Assembly (NCBI GenBank): GCA_963790335.1
Contig: CAWBOB010000006.1
Span: 1 to 64,000, forward strand
DNA: 64,000 nucleotides
Source of the DNA: JAOUEA01 sp963790335
GTDB lineage: Bacteria > Actinomycetota > UBA4738 > HRBIN12
Reading direction: 5' to 3'
Positions 23,794 through 31,256 of the stretch are shown piece by piece. The notes beneath the pieces were generated by a model. The model was not told where the DNA came from and did no database searches. It saw only the letters and a program-made list of their open reading frames with translations. Position 1 is the first letter of the stretch. Every line of letters starts with the position of its first letter. The translations under genes were made by a program, and so were the position numbers.

Positions 23794-24967
23794 ATGCGCG
23801 ACATGCGATGGATCCGGCTCGTGACGGCCCTGCGTGCTCGTCTCGTCCTCGTGCACGCAGCAGACGGAGCCCGCCCGCGACGACGTGGCGCCCGCTCCCC
23901 AGCCTTCCCGGTCGTCGCCGGCGCCTGCACCGAGCGTATCGATGGCGTCCGGTGCCCCGCTACCGGGCGGGTGCGCTGAACGGCCGCCGAGACCCGCGCA
24001 GACGGTGACGTTCGTCGCCGGCGGGCGGGCATGGGCGCTCGACCCCGACGGAGACCGGCCGACGTGTCTGTTCGAGGTCGACGACGCCGGCCCGTTCGCG
24101 TGGGGGCCGCAGGGGGACCGCGTGCTCCTCGAGGATCTCGAGGTGCGCGGGGTGACGCGTGACGCCCCCTCGTTGCCACCCGTCGGCGTGCGAGCCCTCG
24201 CCTCGGACTGGGGACATCCGATCGGTCTCGCACTCGTCTTCTCGCAGCGCGGCGATCGCATCCCGTCGAAGCGATTCATCGCCGACGGCCGGGTCGATGC
24301 GCTCGACTCGTTGCCGGGTGGGCGCTACGTCGACATCGCCTACCACCCCAGCGGGCTCGCCCTCGCCTTCGTGATCGATCGGCAGGGCGATCAGTCGATC
24401 TGGCTCTCGACGAACGAAGGAACCGATCCCGCGAGGCTCGTGTTCTCCGAGGGGGGGACGCGGTTCACGTCCATCGCGTTCACCCCCGATGGACGGCATC
24501 TCGTCTGGAGCGCGCAGCATGCAGGTGGCTATCCGCAGATCCACTCGATGGATCTCGCCGACCGGACGGGCTTCACCGACGGGTGGCGAGGCGACCAGGG
24601 GCAGGAGGCCTCCAACCTGCATCTGGCGCCGACGGGCCGCCTGATGGCGTTCGACCAGGGGGGCGGGTGCACCGATCGAACCGCGACGATCGTGCTGAGC
24701 CCCACGGCCGCACGGCCGGCATTGCCCGGCGCCTCCGAGCCGACGACGATCCTCGGCTGGCTCGACCGATCGACGGTGCTGGTGGGAGCCGGCGGCTGTG
24801 GCGAGGGGCTCGACGTGAGCGCCGTCGCCGTGTCGGGTAAGGTCACGCCGCTCGTGCTCGGCGTCGACGCCGCCGCCGCACGCACGATCACGACGTCATG
24901 GCCCGATTCGGTGCCGGCGCCTCCGGCCCAGGCCGACGAGGAGCCGCCGCCCGAAGGGGTCGGGTGA
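23794..24967 (+). CDS. Secreted beta-propeller-like lipoprotein, frameshift in the signal peptide
   Basis: The main frame (from about 23834) gives about 377 residues with TolB/PD40-like repeats: YHPSGLALAFVIDRQGDQSI, FTPDGRHLVWSAQHAGGYPQ and HLAPTGRLMAFDQGG. Upstream of it a different frame from ATG 23794 encodes a good signal start (MRDMRWIRLVTAL). Joining the two by one indel near 23830 gives ...RLVTALRVLVSSSCTQQ, a plausible lipoprotein signal with Cys. The protein has a Ser/Pro-rich linker (RSSPAPAPSVSMASGA) before the propeller and an acidic Pro-rich tail. There are no catalytic motifs. It is probably a surface-anchored binding protein. Confidence 0.65.
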
Positions 24968-25260
24968 TAGCTCGTCACGCGGCGGCCGGTCGGCCGTCAT
25001 CGGCGAAGGAGGTCGGTCGCGCTGGCACCCGAGCGTCCGCTCAGGCGGTCGGGCTCCGCCGGTCGTGCGGAGGATGGGCGGGGGCACGAACGGCACGACC
25101 CGGCTGAACGGCGCCGGTCACACGGAGCGCCGCGCGGCGCGGAACCTGCCGAGCTGGAAGATGGCCCCCGCCCATCCGAACGGTGCATCAACGGAGCGGC
25201 GCCCGCAAACGCGCTGGTGGTCGCGCCGGATACAGCTCGAACGGCGCGCGAGCCGAGCGA
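24968..25260. other. GC-rich non-coding interval
   Basis: This lies between the end of the lipoprotein gene and the end of a convergent small membrane protein gene. It contains GC-rich palindromic patches such as GCGCCGCGCGGCGC near 25128-25141, which could act as terminators for the converging genes. No gene with credible composition or start was found. Confidence 0.4.
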
Positions 25261-25428
25261 TCAACCGATGCGAGGAAGCACGTACAGCGCGAGGAAACCG
25301 AGGATCGCGAGCACGATCACCACGACCGCCGTGTACTTGATCGCCGCGTAGCCGACGATGCCGCCGCTGCGCTCCGGGTCGCGGACGTCAGCAGCGTGGT
25401 CGTGCGTCTCTGGTTCGTAGTAGGGCAT
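25261..25428 (-). CDS. Single-pass small membrane protein
   Basis: This is a 55-residue protein with a strong ribosome-binding site (AGGAGGGATGAC directly before ATG 25428). The N-terminal half is hydrophilic and His/Asp/Glu-rich (MPYYEPETHDHAADVRDPER). The C-terminal half is a membrane helix (YTAVVVIVLAILGFLALYVL) ending PRIG. The type is often seen in Actinomycetota next to stress genes, but no function is known. The next gene upstream on the same strand is the dodecin-like gene, 138 bases away. Confidence 0.65.
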   Translation of the reverse strand: MPYYEPETHDHAADVRDPERSGGIVGYAAIKYTAVVVIVLAILGFLALYVLPRIG

Positions 25429-25566
25429 GTCATCCCTCCTTTCTCGTGAACCTCGGTTACCCCATGCGCTCGCCGATACGCGCCGAGCGCGCAGATCGAG
25501 ACCTTCGGCCTAGGGCTTCTCGCCCCGACGTGCCGGCGTCACGTCGACGAGACGCCGGCCGAGGAT

Positions 25567-25914
25567 TCAGGAGCCGAGGCCGTCATCCACCGAGGGGATG
25601 GTCTCGGCGGTGATGCCGGCGGGGGGCTCGTCGGTCGGATGACCGCTCTGCGCCGTGCTACCGCTGGAGGCCGACCCGGCGTCGTCGCCGTGCTCGACGA
25701 GGAACGCCACCTTGCACTGCACCTTGTAGAGGGTGAGTTCCCCGCCGTCGCCGACCGTCGCGCTGCTGCCGATCACGTCGACCCCTTGGATGTTGCGCAG
25801 AGACTTCGACGCGACCCGAACGGCGCTGCGCACCGCGTCGCTGAACGAGGACTCCGAGCTGCCGACCAGCTCGACGACCTTCACGACTCCACCTGGCACT
25901 TCATGACCGCTCAT
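25567..25914 (-). CDS. Dodecin-like flavin-binding protein with C-terminal extension
   Basis: This is a 115-residue protein. Residues about 10-75 match the dodecin fold: VVKVVELVGSSESSFSDAVR, then VASKSLRNIQGVDVIGSSAT and LTLYKVQCKVAFLVE. Dodecins form 12-mers that store or buffer riboflavin, FMN or CoA. The residue that stacks on flavin in archaeal and bacterial dodecins is a Trp in the NI-R-W segment; here NIQGVDV has no Trp, so flavin binding is doubtful. A Ser/Gly/Pro-rich tail of about 40 residues after the fold is not usual (dodecins are about 65-75 residues). It starts at ATG 25914 and is transcribed away from the two-component system. Confidence 0.8.
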   Translation of the reverse strand: MSGHEVPGGVVKVVELVGSSESSFSDAVRSAVRVASKSLRNIQGVDVIGSSATVGDGGELTLYKVQCKVAFLVEHGDDAGSASSGSTAQSGHPTDEPPAGITAETIPSVDDGLGS

Positions 25915-26041
25915 GCGGGCCTCCCTCGCTGCGTGGTTCCGACCGATCCGATGGAAAGTGTCATACCCGCGCGTACCGCATCCCGAACCTTCGCCGGGCA
26001 GGGGCGCCCGAGTCCGCCGCCGCCACGGCTACCATCGGGAC

Positions 26042-26728
26042 ATGACGACCCGGGTGCTCGTCGTGGAGGACGAAGCGGCGATCTCCGCACCGCTCGCCGA
26101 CCACTTGGCGAGGGAAGGCTTCGACACCGAGGTCGCGGGAACCATCGACGAGGCCCGGAAGGCCTTCGGACGAGCCGAACCCGACCTGATCCTGCTCGAC
26201 GTGATGCTTCCCGACGGCGACGGCCGGGACTTCTGTCGCGAGCTGCGCAGGTCCTCTGACGTGCCCATCGTGATGCTGACCGCGCGCGGCGAGGAAGTCG
26301 ACCGCATCGTGGGCCTCGAGCTCGGAGCCGACGACTACGTGGTGAAGCCGTTCTCGGTCGGCGAGCTCGTCGCGCGGATCCGCGCGATCCAGCGCCGTGG
26401 CCGCCCTTCGACGAGGACGCGCTCACCCATCGTGGTCGGGGCGATCGAGCTCGACCCGGCATCGCGCACCGTCACCAAGCACGGGGAGCCGATCGAGCTC
26501 GCGGCCAAGGAGTTCGATCTGCTGCGGCTGCTGATGTCACGCGCCGGTGAGGTGGTCGGCCGTGAGGAGATCATGGACGAGGTCTGGGATCCCCACTGGT
26601 TCGGATCGACGAAGACCCTCGATGTGCACATCTCGTGGCTCCGCAAGAAGGTCGAGGACGACCCCTCCAACCCGGTGTACATCACGACGGTGCGTGGCGT
26701 GGGATTCCGATTCGCCTCGGAGATATGA
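26042..26728 (+). CDS. OmpR/PhoB-family response regulator
   Basis: This is a 228-residue two-component regulator. The receiver domain (1-120) has VLVVEDE with the acidic pocket, the phosphoacceptor D53 in LILLDVMLP, T/A in MLTARG, and K102 in YVVKPFS. The C-terminal winged helix (about 135-228) includes LAAKEFDLLRLLMSRAGEVV, then EEIMDEVWD and KTLDVHISWLRKKVED with the closing VRGVGFRF. ATG 26042 is preceded by weak ribosome-binding sequence only. It overlaps the sensor kinase gene by four bases (ATGA), so the pair is co-translated. Likely targets are the two secreted acidic proteins directly downstream, whose leaders share a 10-base motif. Confidence 0.95.
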   Translation: MTTRVLVVEDEAAISAPLADHLAREGFDTEVAGTIDEARKAFGRAEPDLILLDVMLPDGDGRDFCRELRRSSDVPIVMLTARGEEVDRIVGLELGADDYVVKPFSVGELVARIRAIQRRGRPSTRTRSPIVVGAIELDPASRTVTKHGEPIELAAKEFDLLRLLMSRAGEVVGREEIMDEVWDPHWFGSTKTLDVHISWLRKKVEDDPSNPVYITTVRGVGFRFASEI

Positions 26729-28164
26729 AGGTCCGCACGAGGCTGGTCGTCTCGTTCGTCTACATCCTGCTCGTGGTCATCGTGGCGCTCACGATCCCTC
26801 TGGGCATCGTGTTGCGCGATCGAGCGAGATCCGAGCTCGAGGCGCTCGTGCTCACGAACGCGCAGACCATCGCGGTGCTCCTCGATGACAATCGCGTCGG
26901 GTCGAGCCGGCCCGAACGGCGGGCCCTCACGGCCAGCGTTCGTCGATATGCGGACGACGTCGGCGGGCGCGTGGTCGTCATGGGGGTCGACGGCACCGTC
27001 ATCGCCGACTCCCAGGGCGAGGACCTCGGGGAGGACTTCGCGACCTCCGGGCGTCCCGAGGTGGTCGCGGCTCTCGACTCACGGCCTTCCGTGGAGACCC
27101 GCGTGAGCCTCGACGAGGGCGGCGAGATCGTGGTCGCTGCCGCTCCCGTCATCGACGAGCAGCGGCTCGTCGGGGCCGTTCGGGTCTCGCAGGGCGTGGA
27201 ACGGGTGCAGGACAACGTATGGCGCGCGACGCTGGCGATCGTGATCGTCGCCGTCGCCGGGCTCGTCGCCGGCCTGGCGCTCGCCGTAGCGCTCGCCGGC
27301 TCGCTCGCTCGTCCGCTCACACGGCTGGCCGCCGTGGCGAGGCAGCTCGGGCGGGGTGATCTGTCGACCAGAGCCGGCGCCATCGAGGGTGCGAGCGAGG
27401 TGCAGGATCTCGCCGGGTCGTTCGACGAGATGGCCGACCGCGTCGAGCGCACCGTGCGCGCCCAGCGCGAGTTCGTCGCGAACGCCTCGCATCAGCTGCG
27501 CACGCCGCTCACCGGCATGAAGCTGCGCATCGAATCCGCGATCGCCGAGTCCTCGGACGAGCGCGTGACCTCGGAGCTTCGGGCGGCCGACACGGAGGTC
27601 GATCGTCTCGCGGAGATCGTGCAGCGCCTGCTCACCATGGCCCGCGAGATCGAGGAAGGCAAGGAGACGCACGCCGACGTCGGTGCGTCGATGTCGAGCG
27701 CGGCGCAACGCTGGCGGGAGCGGGCGGCTCAGGCCGGGTCGTCGGTGGTCGTGATGCCGTCGGCTGAGCCTCCCGGCGACGATGTTCCCGTGGCCCTCAT
27801 CGGCCCCGACGATCTCGATCAGGTGCTCGACAACCTGATCGACAACGCGATCGCGTACGGGGCGGGGCCGATCCAGCTCGGCCATCACCGCGAGCACGGC
27901 CGCATCGTGGTCAGTGTGCGCGATCACGGGCCTGGCATCCCGCTCGATGAGCGCGCTCGCGTCACGGAACGGTTCTATCGCGGGCGGGGATCCGAGGGTG
28001 AGGGCTCTGGTCTCGGGCTCGCGATCGCGCGTGAGCTCGTCGAGCGATGGAACGGCTCCATCGACGTCGAGTCCGCCGAGGGCGGCGGGACGAGCATCGC
28101 GATCCGTCTCCGCGGGGTGGCCGTGACATCGTCGCGAGGCGACGACGTGCCCTCGAACCCTTAG
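26725..28164 (+). CDS. Sensor histidine kinase (HisKA/HATPase)
   Basis: This is a 479-residue membrane kinase partnered with the preceding regulator. The first helix is VVSFVYILLVVIVALTIPLG, then an extracytoplasmic sensor of about 135 residues with a PhoQ/CHASE-like GGRVVVMGVDGTVIADSQGE segment. A second helix (LAIVIVAVAGLVAGLALAVA) and a HAMP region follow. The phosphoacceptor is H256 in NASHQLRTPLTGMK. ATP-binding boxes are DNLIDNAIAYG (N), VRDHGPGIP (G1) and GEGSGLGLAIARELVERW (G2). It ends 37 bases before the first acidic secreted protein gene. The signal sensed is unknown; the architecture resembles PhoR/MprB-type envelope-stress kinases. Confidence 0.95.
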   Translation: MKVRTRLVVSFVYILLVVIVALTIPLGIVLRDRARSELEALVLTNAQTIAVLLDDNRVGSSRPERRALTASVRRYADDVGGRVVVMGVDGTVIADSQGEDLGEDFATSGRPEVVAALDSRPSVETRVSLDEGGEIVVAAAPVIDEQRLVGAVRVSQGVERVQDNVWRATLAIVIVAVAGLVAGLALAVALAGSLARPLTRLAAVARQLGRGDLSTRAGAIEGASEVQDLAGSFDEMADRVERTVRAQREFVANASHQLRTPLTGMKLRIESAIAESSDERVTSELRAADTEVDRLAEIVQRLLTMAREIEEGKETHADVGASMSSAAQRWRERAAQAGSSVVVMPSAEPPGDDVPVALIGPDDLDQVLDNLIDNAIAYGAGPIQLGHHREHGRIVVSVRDHGPGIPLDERARVTERFYRGRGSEGEGSGLGLAIARELVERWNGSIDVESAEGGGTSIAIRLRGVAVTSSRGDDVPSNP

Positions 28165-28168
28165 CCGG

Positions 28169-28178
28169 GCCTTAACGC
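28169..28178 (+). promoter_or_regulatory. GCCTTAACGC motif, copy 1 (candidate regulator box)
   Basis: The 10-mer GCCTTAACGC lies between the histidine kinase stop and the first acidic secreted protein, 23 bases before its ATG. The identical 10-mer recurs upstream of the second acidic protein (28606-28615). Its position suggests a response-regulator or promoter element, but two copies are weak evidence. Confidence 0.35.
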
Positions 28179-28201
28179 GGCCTGACGTACCTTTGGGCAC
28201 C

Positions 28202-28594
28202 ATGAAGAGGGTCCTCGTCGTTGCGCTGCTCGGTCTCGCCGGGCTCGTCGCCGCCACCTCGCTCACGCTCGGCGCGCTCGCCGTGGCCGGTGACGAGGTC
28301 GGAAGCGTGTTGCGACCTCGCCTGAGCGACGATCGAGGCGGCCCGTCGCTCGCGCCGAGCGCATCGGCGACCACGAGCCGCGATCCCGATCGAGGCACCG
28401 ACGACCGGTCGACCGGTTCGTGGACACCCTCGTCGAGACCGTCGGGCACGGGCGCGACGAGCGGGCCGTCCGATGATGCTTCGAGTGGGTCGGGCTCCGA
28501 CGACACGGAGCCTGACGACAGCGGATCGGACAGCTCGGGCTCGGGATCGGACGACTCGGGCTCGGGCGGATCCGACGAGCACGACGACGACTGA
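28202..28594 (+). CDS. Secreted Ser/Asp/Gly-rich acidic protein 1
   Basis: This is a 130-residue protein from ATG 28202. The N-terminus MKRVLVVALLGLAGLVAATS with LTLGALAVAGD is a signal peptide or single anchor. After about residue 30 the sequence is low-complexity: Ser, Asp, Gly, Thr and Pro, with SGSGSDD/GSDSSGSG runs and a DEHDDD end. It is strongly acidic and lacks Cys, with no fold expected. Such chains bind divalent metals or act as spacers on the surface. It follows the two-component genes at once and is probably their target. It is paired with the next gene, which has the same general design. Confidence 0.65.
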   Translation: MKRVLVVALLGLAGLVAATSLTLGALAVAGDEVGSVLRPRLSDDRGGPSLAPSASATTSRDPDRGTDDRSTGSWTPSSRPSGTGATSGPSDDASSGSGSDDTEPDDSGSDSSGSGSDDSGSGGSDEHDDD

Positions 28595-28605
28595 GATTTT
28601 CCCCC

Positions 28606-28615
28606 GCCTTAACGC
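28606..28615 (+). promoter_or_regulatory. GCCTTAACGC motif, copy 2 (candidate regulator box)
   Basis: This second identical copy of the 10-mer lies in the 108-base gap between the two acidic protein genes, 87 bases before ATG 28703. A GGGAAGGAGAG ribosome-binding site lies nearer the start (28688-28698). Confidence 0.35.
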
Positions 28616-28702
28616 CCGTCTGGGCAGCCCACAACCCGGCCCTCCGTAACGTGGCACCGGTCGGCTCACCGGAGCCGGTCACGAACGGGAAGGAGAGCCG
28701 AG

Positions 28703-29170
28703 ATGCAGCCAACCGCTCGCAGGATCGCGATCTTCGCCGCCATCGCGCTGACCGCATTGGCCGTAGGTGGTGCGGTGGCCCTGGCCGGAGGTTCGCCGTC
28801 GCCCGCGACGGCGTCGGTGAGCACGAGCGCTGCTCCCACCCTCGCCCCGAGTTCGTCGGACAGCCCGTCTGACGACCCCTCGAGCGGCGAGGACAGCCCG
28901 TCGGACGACCCCTCGGGCCAGGGCAGCCCGTCGGATGAACCCTCACACGACGACGACCGCTCCGACGCGCCGTCGCACGGCGACAGTCCCTCCGACGACC
29001 CTTCGCACGATGGTGACGACCCGTCCGACGCGCCGTCGCACGACGACAGCCCCTCCGACGACCCGTCGCATGGGGACGAGACGGAGGACGACGACGAGAC
29101 GGATGAGGACGACGAGACGGATGAGGACGACGAGACGGATGAGGACGACGCGGAGAGGGCGACGACCTGA
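28703..29170 (+). CDS. Secreted PSDDPS-repeat acidic protein 2
   Basis: This is a 155-residue protein with a signal peptide or anchor (ARRIAIFAAIALTALAVGGA). From residue about 50 it consists of imperfect six- to nine-residue repeats: DSPSDDPSSGE, DSPSDDPSGQG, SPSDEPSHDD and DPSDAPSHDD, some with His, then DETDED three times at the end. The charge is extremely negative. The repeats suggest expansion by slippage; His-Asp units could chelate calcium, zinc or iron. It has a strong GAAGGAGAG site. Its stop lies one base from the stop of the convergent nucleotide cyclase gene. A function in cell-envelope metal or phosphate homeostasis is only a guess. Confidence 0.7.
   Translation: MQPTARRIAIFAAIALTALAVGGAVALAGGSPSPATASVSTSAAPTLAPSSSDSPSDDPSSGEDSPSDDPSGQGSPSDEPSHDDDRSDAPSHGDSPSDDPSHDGDDPSDAPSHDDSPSDDPSHGDETEDDDETDEDDETDEDDETDEDDAERATT
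28859..29146 (+). repeat. Coding tandem repeats (PSDDPS units and three 18-base DETDED units)
   Basis: The coding sequence carries about eight imperfect copies of a GACAGCCCGTCSGACGACCC-like unit. These are followed by three identical 18-base units, GACGAGACGGATGAGGAC, at 29093-29110, 29111-29128 and 29129-29146. The perfect 18-base array points to recent slippage and is a place where copy number may vary. Confidence 0.75.
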
Positions 29171-29171
29171 G

Positions 29172-30002
29172 CTAGCCGCCGGTGCGCAGCGGAGGGAAGC
29201 GCGTGAGCAGCCCCTTCGCTTCCACCTGGAACAGCGGCTGAGGATGGGGCAGACCTGCCAGCCGGAATCGGCCCAGGCTGCGGGCCCGGGCACCGGCGGG
29301 CAGGGTGCGTTCCGCCGCCGCCTTGGTCTTGCCCGTGAGCAGGATCTGACCGCCGTGCCCGACGAAGCACACGCGGGCCACGGTGTTCACGGCCAGGCCA
29401 ACGTAGCCGGCATCGGTGAGCGTCGGCCGTCCGCCGTGAACGCCCGCGCGCACGCGCACGGGAAGATCGTCGGACCACCGCCGGGCGCGCATCTCGCGCT
29501 GGATGTCGATCGCCGCCTCGACCGCCGCCGCGCCCCGCTCGAAGACGGTGAGCGACTCGTCGCCGTGCGCATCGACCAGACGGCCGCCGCATCGGCGGCC
29601 CGCGTCACGGATCACCGATCGCACGTCACGGAGCACGCCGGCGTAGCGGTCTTCGAGCCGGTGCAGCAGCCCCGTCGAGCCTTCGATGTCGGTCATGAGG
29701 AACGTGACCGCTCCGGTCGGGAAGGTGGAGAAGTCGGGCGTTCGAGCGCTGCGCTCCGATCGGAGCTGCCCGTCGATGAAGCCGACCGGAACGATGCCGT
29801 ACCGCTTCGCCGCCTGCAACAGCCTGCGACGAGCTCGTTCGCGAGCGGCGTCGTTCTCGAACCTGACCCTGCCGAACCGAGCGAGCGCGTTCCGCACATG
29901 CGGCTCGTCGTGCATCGGGAGCCGGCGGTTCCCCTGCGAGTCGATGTAGGCGAAGGCCCGGTCGGGCAGGCTCGCCCGCTCGCGTGCGCTCAGCGTGGGC
30001 AT
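29172..30002 (-). CDS. Class III adenylate/guanylate cyclase with N-terminal helical domain
   Basis: This is a 276-residue soluble protein. Residues about 100-260 are a class III nucleotide cyclase: VTFLMTDIEGSTGLLHRLED carries the first metal Asp, and GGRLVDAHGDESLTVFERGA the second (usually GDGxxxxF; here GDES). VRAGVHGGRPTLTDAGYVGL, then AVNTVARVCFVGHGGQILLT matches the dimer and substrate region. The N-terminal about 90 residues (SLPDRAFAYIDSQGNRRLPM, DEPHVRNALARFGRV) match the DUF6582-like helical domain, sometimes found alone in actinobacteria. There is no HAMP or membrane helix. It would produce cAMP or cGMP; which one cannot be determined. Confidence 0.8.
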   Translation of the reverse strand: MPTLSARERASLPDRAFAYIDSQGNRRLPMHDEPHVRNALARFGRVRFENDAARERARRRLLQAAKRYGIVPVGFIDGQLRSERSARTPDFSTFPTGAVTFLMTDIEGSTGLLHRLEDRYAGVLRDVRSVIRDAGRRCGGRLVDAHGDESLTVFERGAAAVEAAIDIQREMRARRWSDDLPVRVRAGVHGGRPTLTDAGYVGLAVNTVARVCFVGHGGQILLTGKTKAAAERTLPAGARARSLGRFRLAGLPHPQPLFQVEAKGLLTRFPPLRTGG

Positions 30003-30041
30003 GGTCTGACGATACCGGCCGAGGCCGACGCCCGATAGCGC

Positions 30042-30497
30042 CTACTCGAAGGCTTCCTGGATGTCCTGCTCGGTGGTGCCCTCACCCTCCAGCTCCAGGG
30101 CCACCGAGTTCATGCAGAAGCGATCGCCGGTCGGGCGCGGACCGTCCGGGAAGAGATGGCCGAGGTGACCGCCGCACCGTGCGCACGTCACCTCGGTGCG
30201 GCGCATGCCGAGGCTGTCGTCGTCGTGCAACTCGACCGCGCCCGGCTCGATCGGTTGCCAGAAGCTCGGCCACCCCGTGCCCGACTCGAACTTGGTCTCC
30301 GAGCTGAACAAGGGTGCGTGACACCCAGCGCAGCGGTACACACCGGGTTCCTTGCTCGACGCGTAGGCGCCGCTGAAGGCGCGTTCGGTGCCCTTGTTGC
30401 GGAGCACGTCGAACTGTTGCGGGGTGAGACGCTGCTTCCACTCCTGCTCCGTTCGGGGAAGCGGAGCCGAGTCGTCGGTGTGCGCTCGATCGGACAT
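30042..30497 (-). CDS. msrB: Peptide-methionine (R)-S-oxide reductase MsrB
   Basis: This is a 151-residue enzyme that reduces the R epimer of methionine sulfoxide in oxidised proteins. GTERAFSGAYASSKEPGVYR is the substrate-side motif. Two zinc-binding CxxC pairs are present (RCAGCHAPL and CARCGGHLGH), with SGTGWPSFWQP in between. The catalytic Cys is in RFCMNSVAL near the end. ATG 30497 is preceded by AGGAGGTGCC. It lies downstream of the small membrane protein (17 bases apart) and may be co-transcribed with it. Confidence 0.95.
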   Translation of the reverse strand: MSDRAHTDDSAPLPRTEQEWKQRLTPQQFDVLRNKGTERAFSGAYASSKEPGVYRCAGCHAPLFSSETKFESGTGWPSFWQPIEPGAVELHDDDSLGMRRTEVTCARCGGHLGHLFPDGPRPTGDRFCMNSVALELEGEGTTEQDIQEAFE

Positions 30498-30513
30498 GGC
30501 ACCTCCTGTCGTG

Positions 30514-30780
30514 TCAGTCGCCGATGGCGTCTGCCTCCACGGATCCTTCGGCCGGTGCGATCGTCGGGCCCCAGAGCTCCTCGACCGCGACCTGGGCCAC
30601 GCCGGCGATCGGCAGCGCGACCACCGCCCAGATGAATCCCGCCAGCTCGACGCCGATCAACGGCACCAGGTCGGCGACGCCGACCCACAGTGCGAGCAGG
30701 AACGCGAACGGGAGGCCGAGCACAGCGAGCACGTCTCGGGGGGTGACGTGTGCCGCGACCGGCGCTCGTTGGTTCGCCAT
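30514..30780 (-). CDS. Short membrane protein resembling a piece of AI-2E transporters
   Basis: This is an 88-residue protein with two membrane helices: VLAVLGLPFAFLLALWVGVA and ELAGFIWAVVALPIAGVAQV, with DLVPLIG between. The string GLPFAFLLALWVGVADLVPL resembles the conserved core of AI-2E (UPF0118) exporters, which are normally about 350 residues with eight helices. An acidic tail follows. The frame has a clear start at ATG 30780 and stop, and no AI-2E remains lie next to it. It is either a stand-alone mini-version or a chance resemblance. It is upstream of msrB on the same strand. Confidence 0.5.
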   Translation of the reverse strand: MANQRAPVAAHVTPRDVLAVLGLPFAFLLALWVGVADLVPLIGVELAGFIWAVVALPIAGVAQVAVEELWGPTIAPAEGSVEADAIGD

Positions 30781-30951
30781 GGCTGCACGCTACCCGGTCA
30801 TGCGGCAGCCCGACGGAGTCACGGACCGAGGATCCTGTCATCGGGCCTTCGGTGAAGGCACAGGTCGTACTCGAGAGGAGGTATCGGGGGGTGCGACTCT
30901 GGACCTCCGACGCATGGTGTGCAGGGCGAGGCGAAGGCACACTCTCGAGCC

Positions 30952-31149
30952 ATGGACATCGAGGTTCCCTTCTGCGAGGAGTGTGGGCGGGTCGGTTCGA
31001 GGATGTCGGGGCTCCACCCCGGTGACGCCGGCATCGTGCGCTGGACGCTCTTCACCTGCGGGCACGTGACCACTCGCATCGTGCTCGAGGAGGAGTCGCT
31101 CGATCGCGACCACGGGCAGAGGCTTCCCGACGCCACTGCCGCCCCCTGA
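30952..31149 (+). CDS. Small Cys-containing hypothetical protein
   Basis: This is a 65-residue protein from ATG 30952. FCEECGRVGSRMSGLHPGDA has a CxxC pair, and FTCGHVTTRIVLEEES has a C-x-H pair, together suggesting one zinc site (C-C-C-H) in a zinc-ribbon-like fold. There is no signal peptide. It precedes the carbohydrate ABC cluster by about 100 bases but shows no link to it. No family is recognised. Confidence 0.5.
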   Translation: MDIEVPFCEECGRVGSRMSGLHPGDAGIVRWTLFTCGHVTTRIVLEEESLDRDHGQRLPDATAAP

Positions 31150-31256
31150 ACCGCCCGAACTCCCCGGCCCAGATATCGGTTTGAGGGCTGCCCTCGCCGG
31201 GAACAGGCTCGATACCGGACACCATCGTGAGTTCCGGTGGAGGGGGGTTGCGCGTC

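Noticed and set aside
28859..29146. Repeated units considered as a CRISPR array
   Set aside because: The units are short, imperfect, without spacers, and keep an open frame encoding PSDDPS/DETDED repeats in an exported protein.
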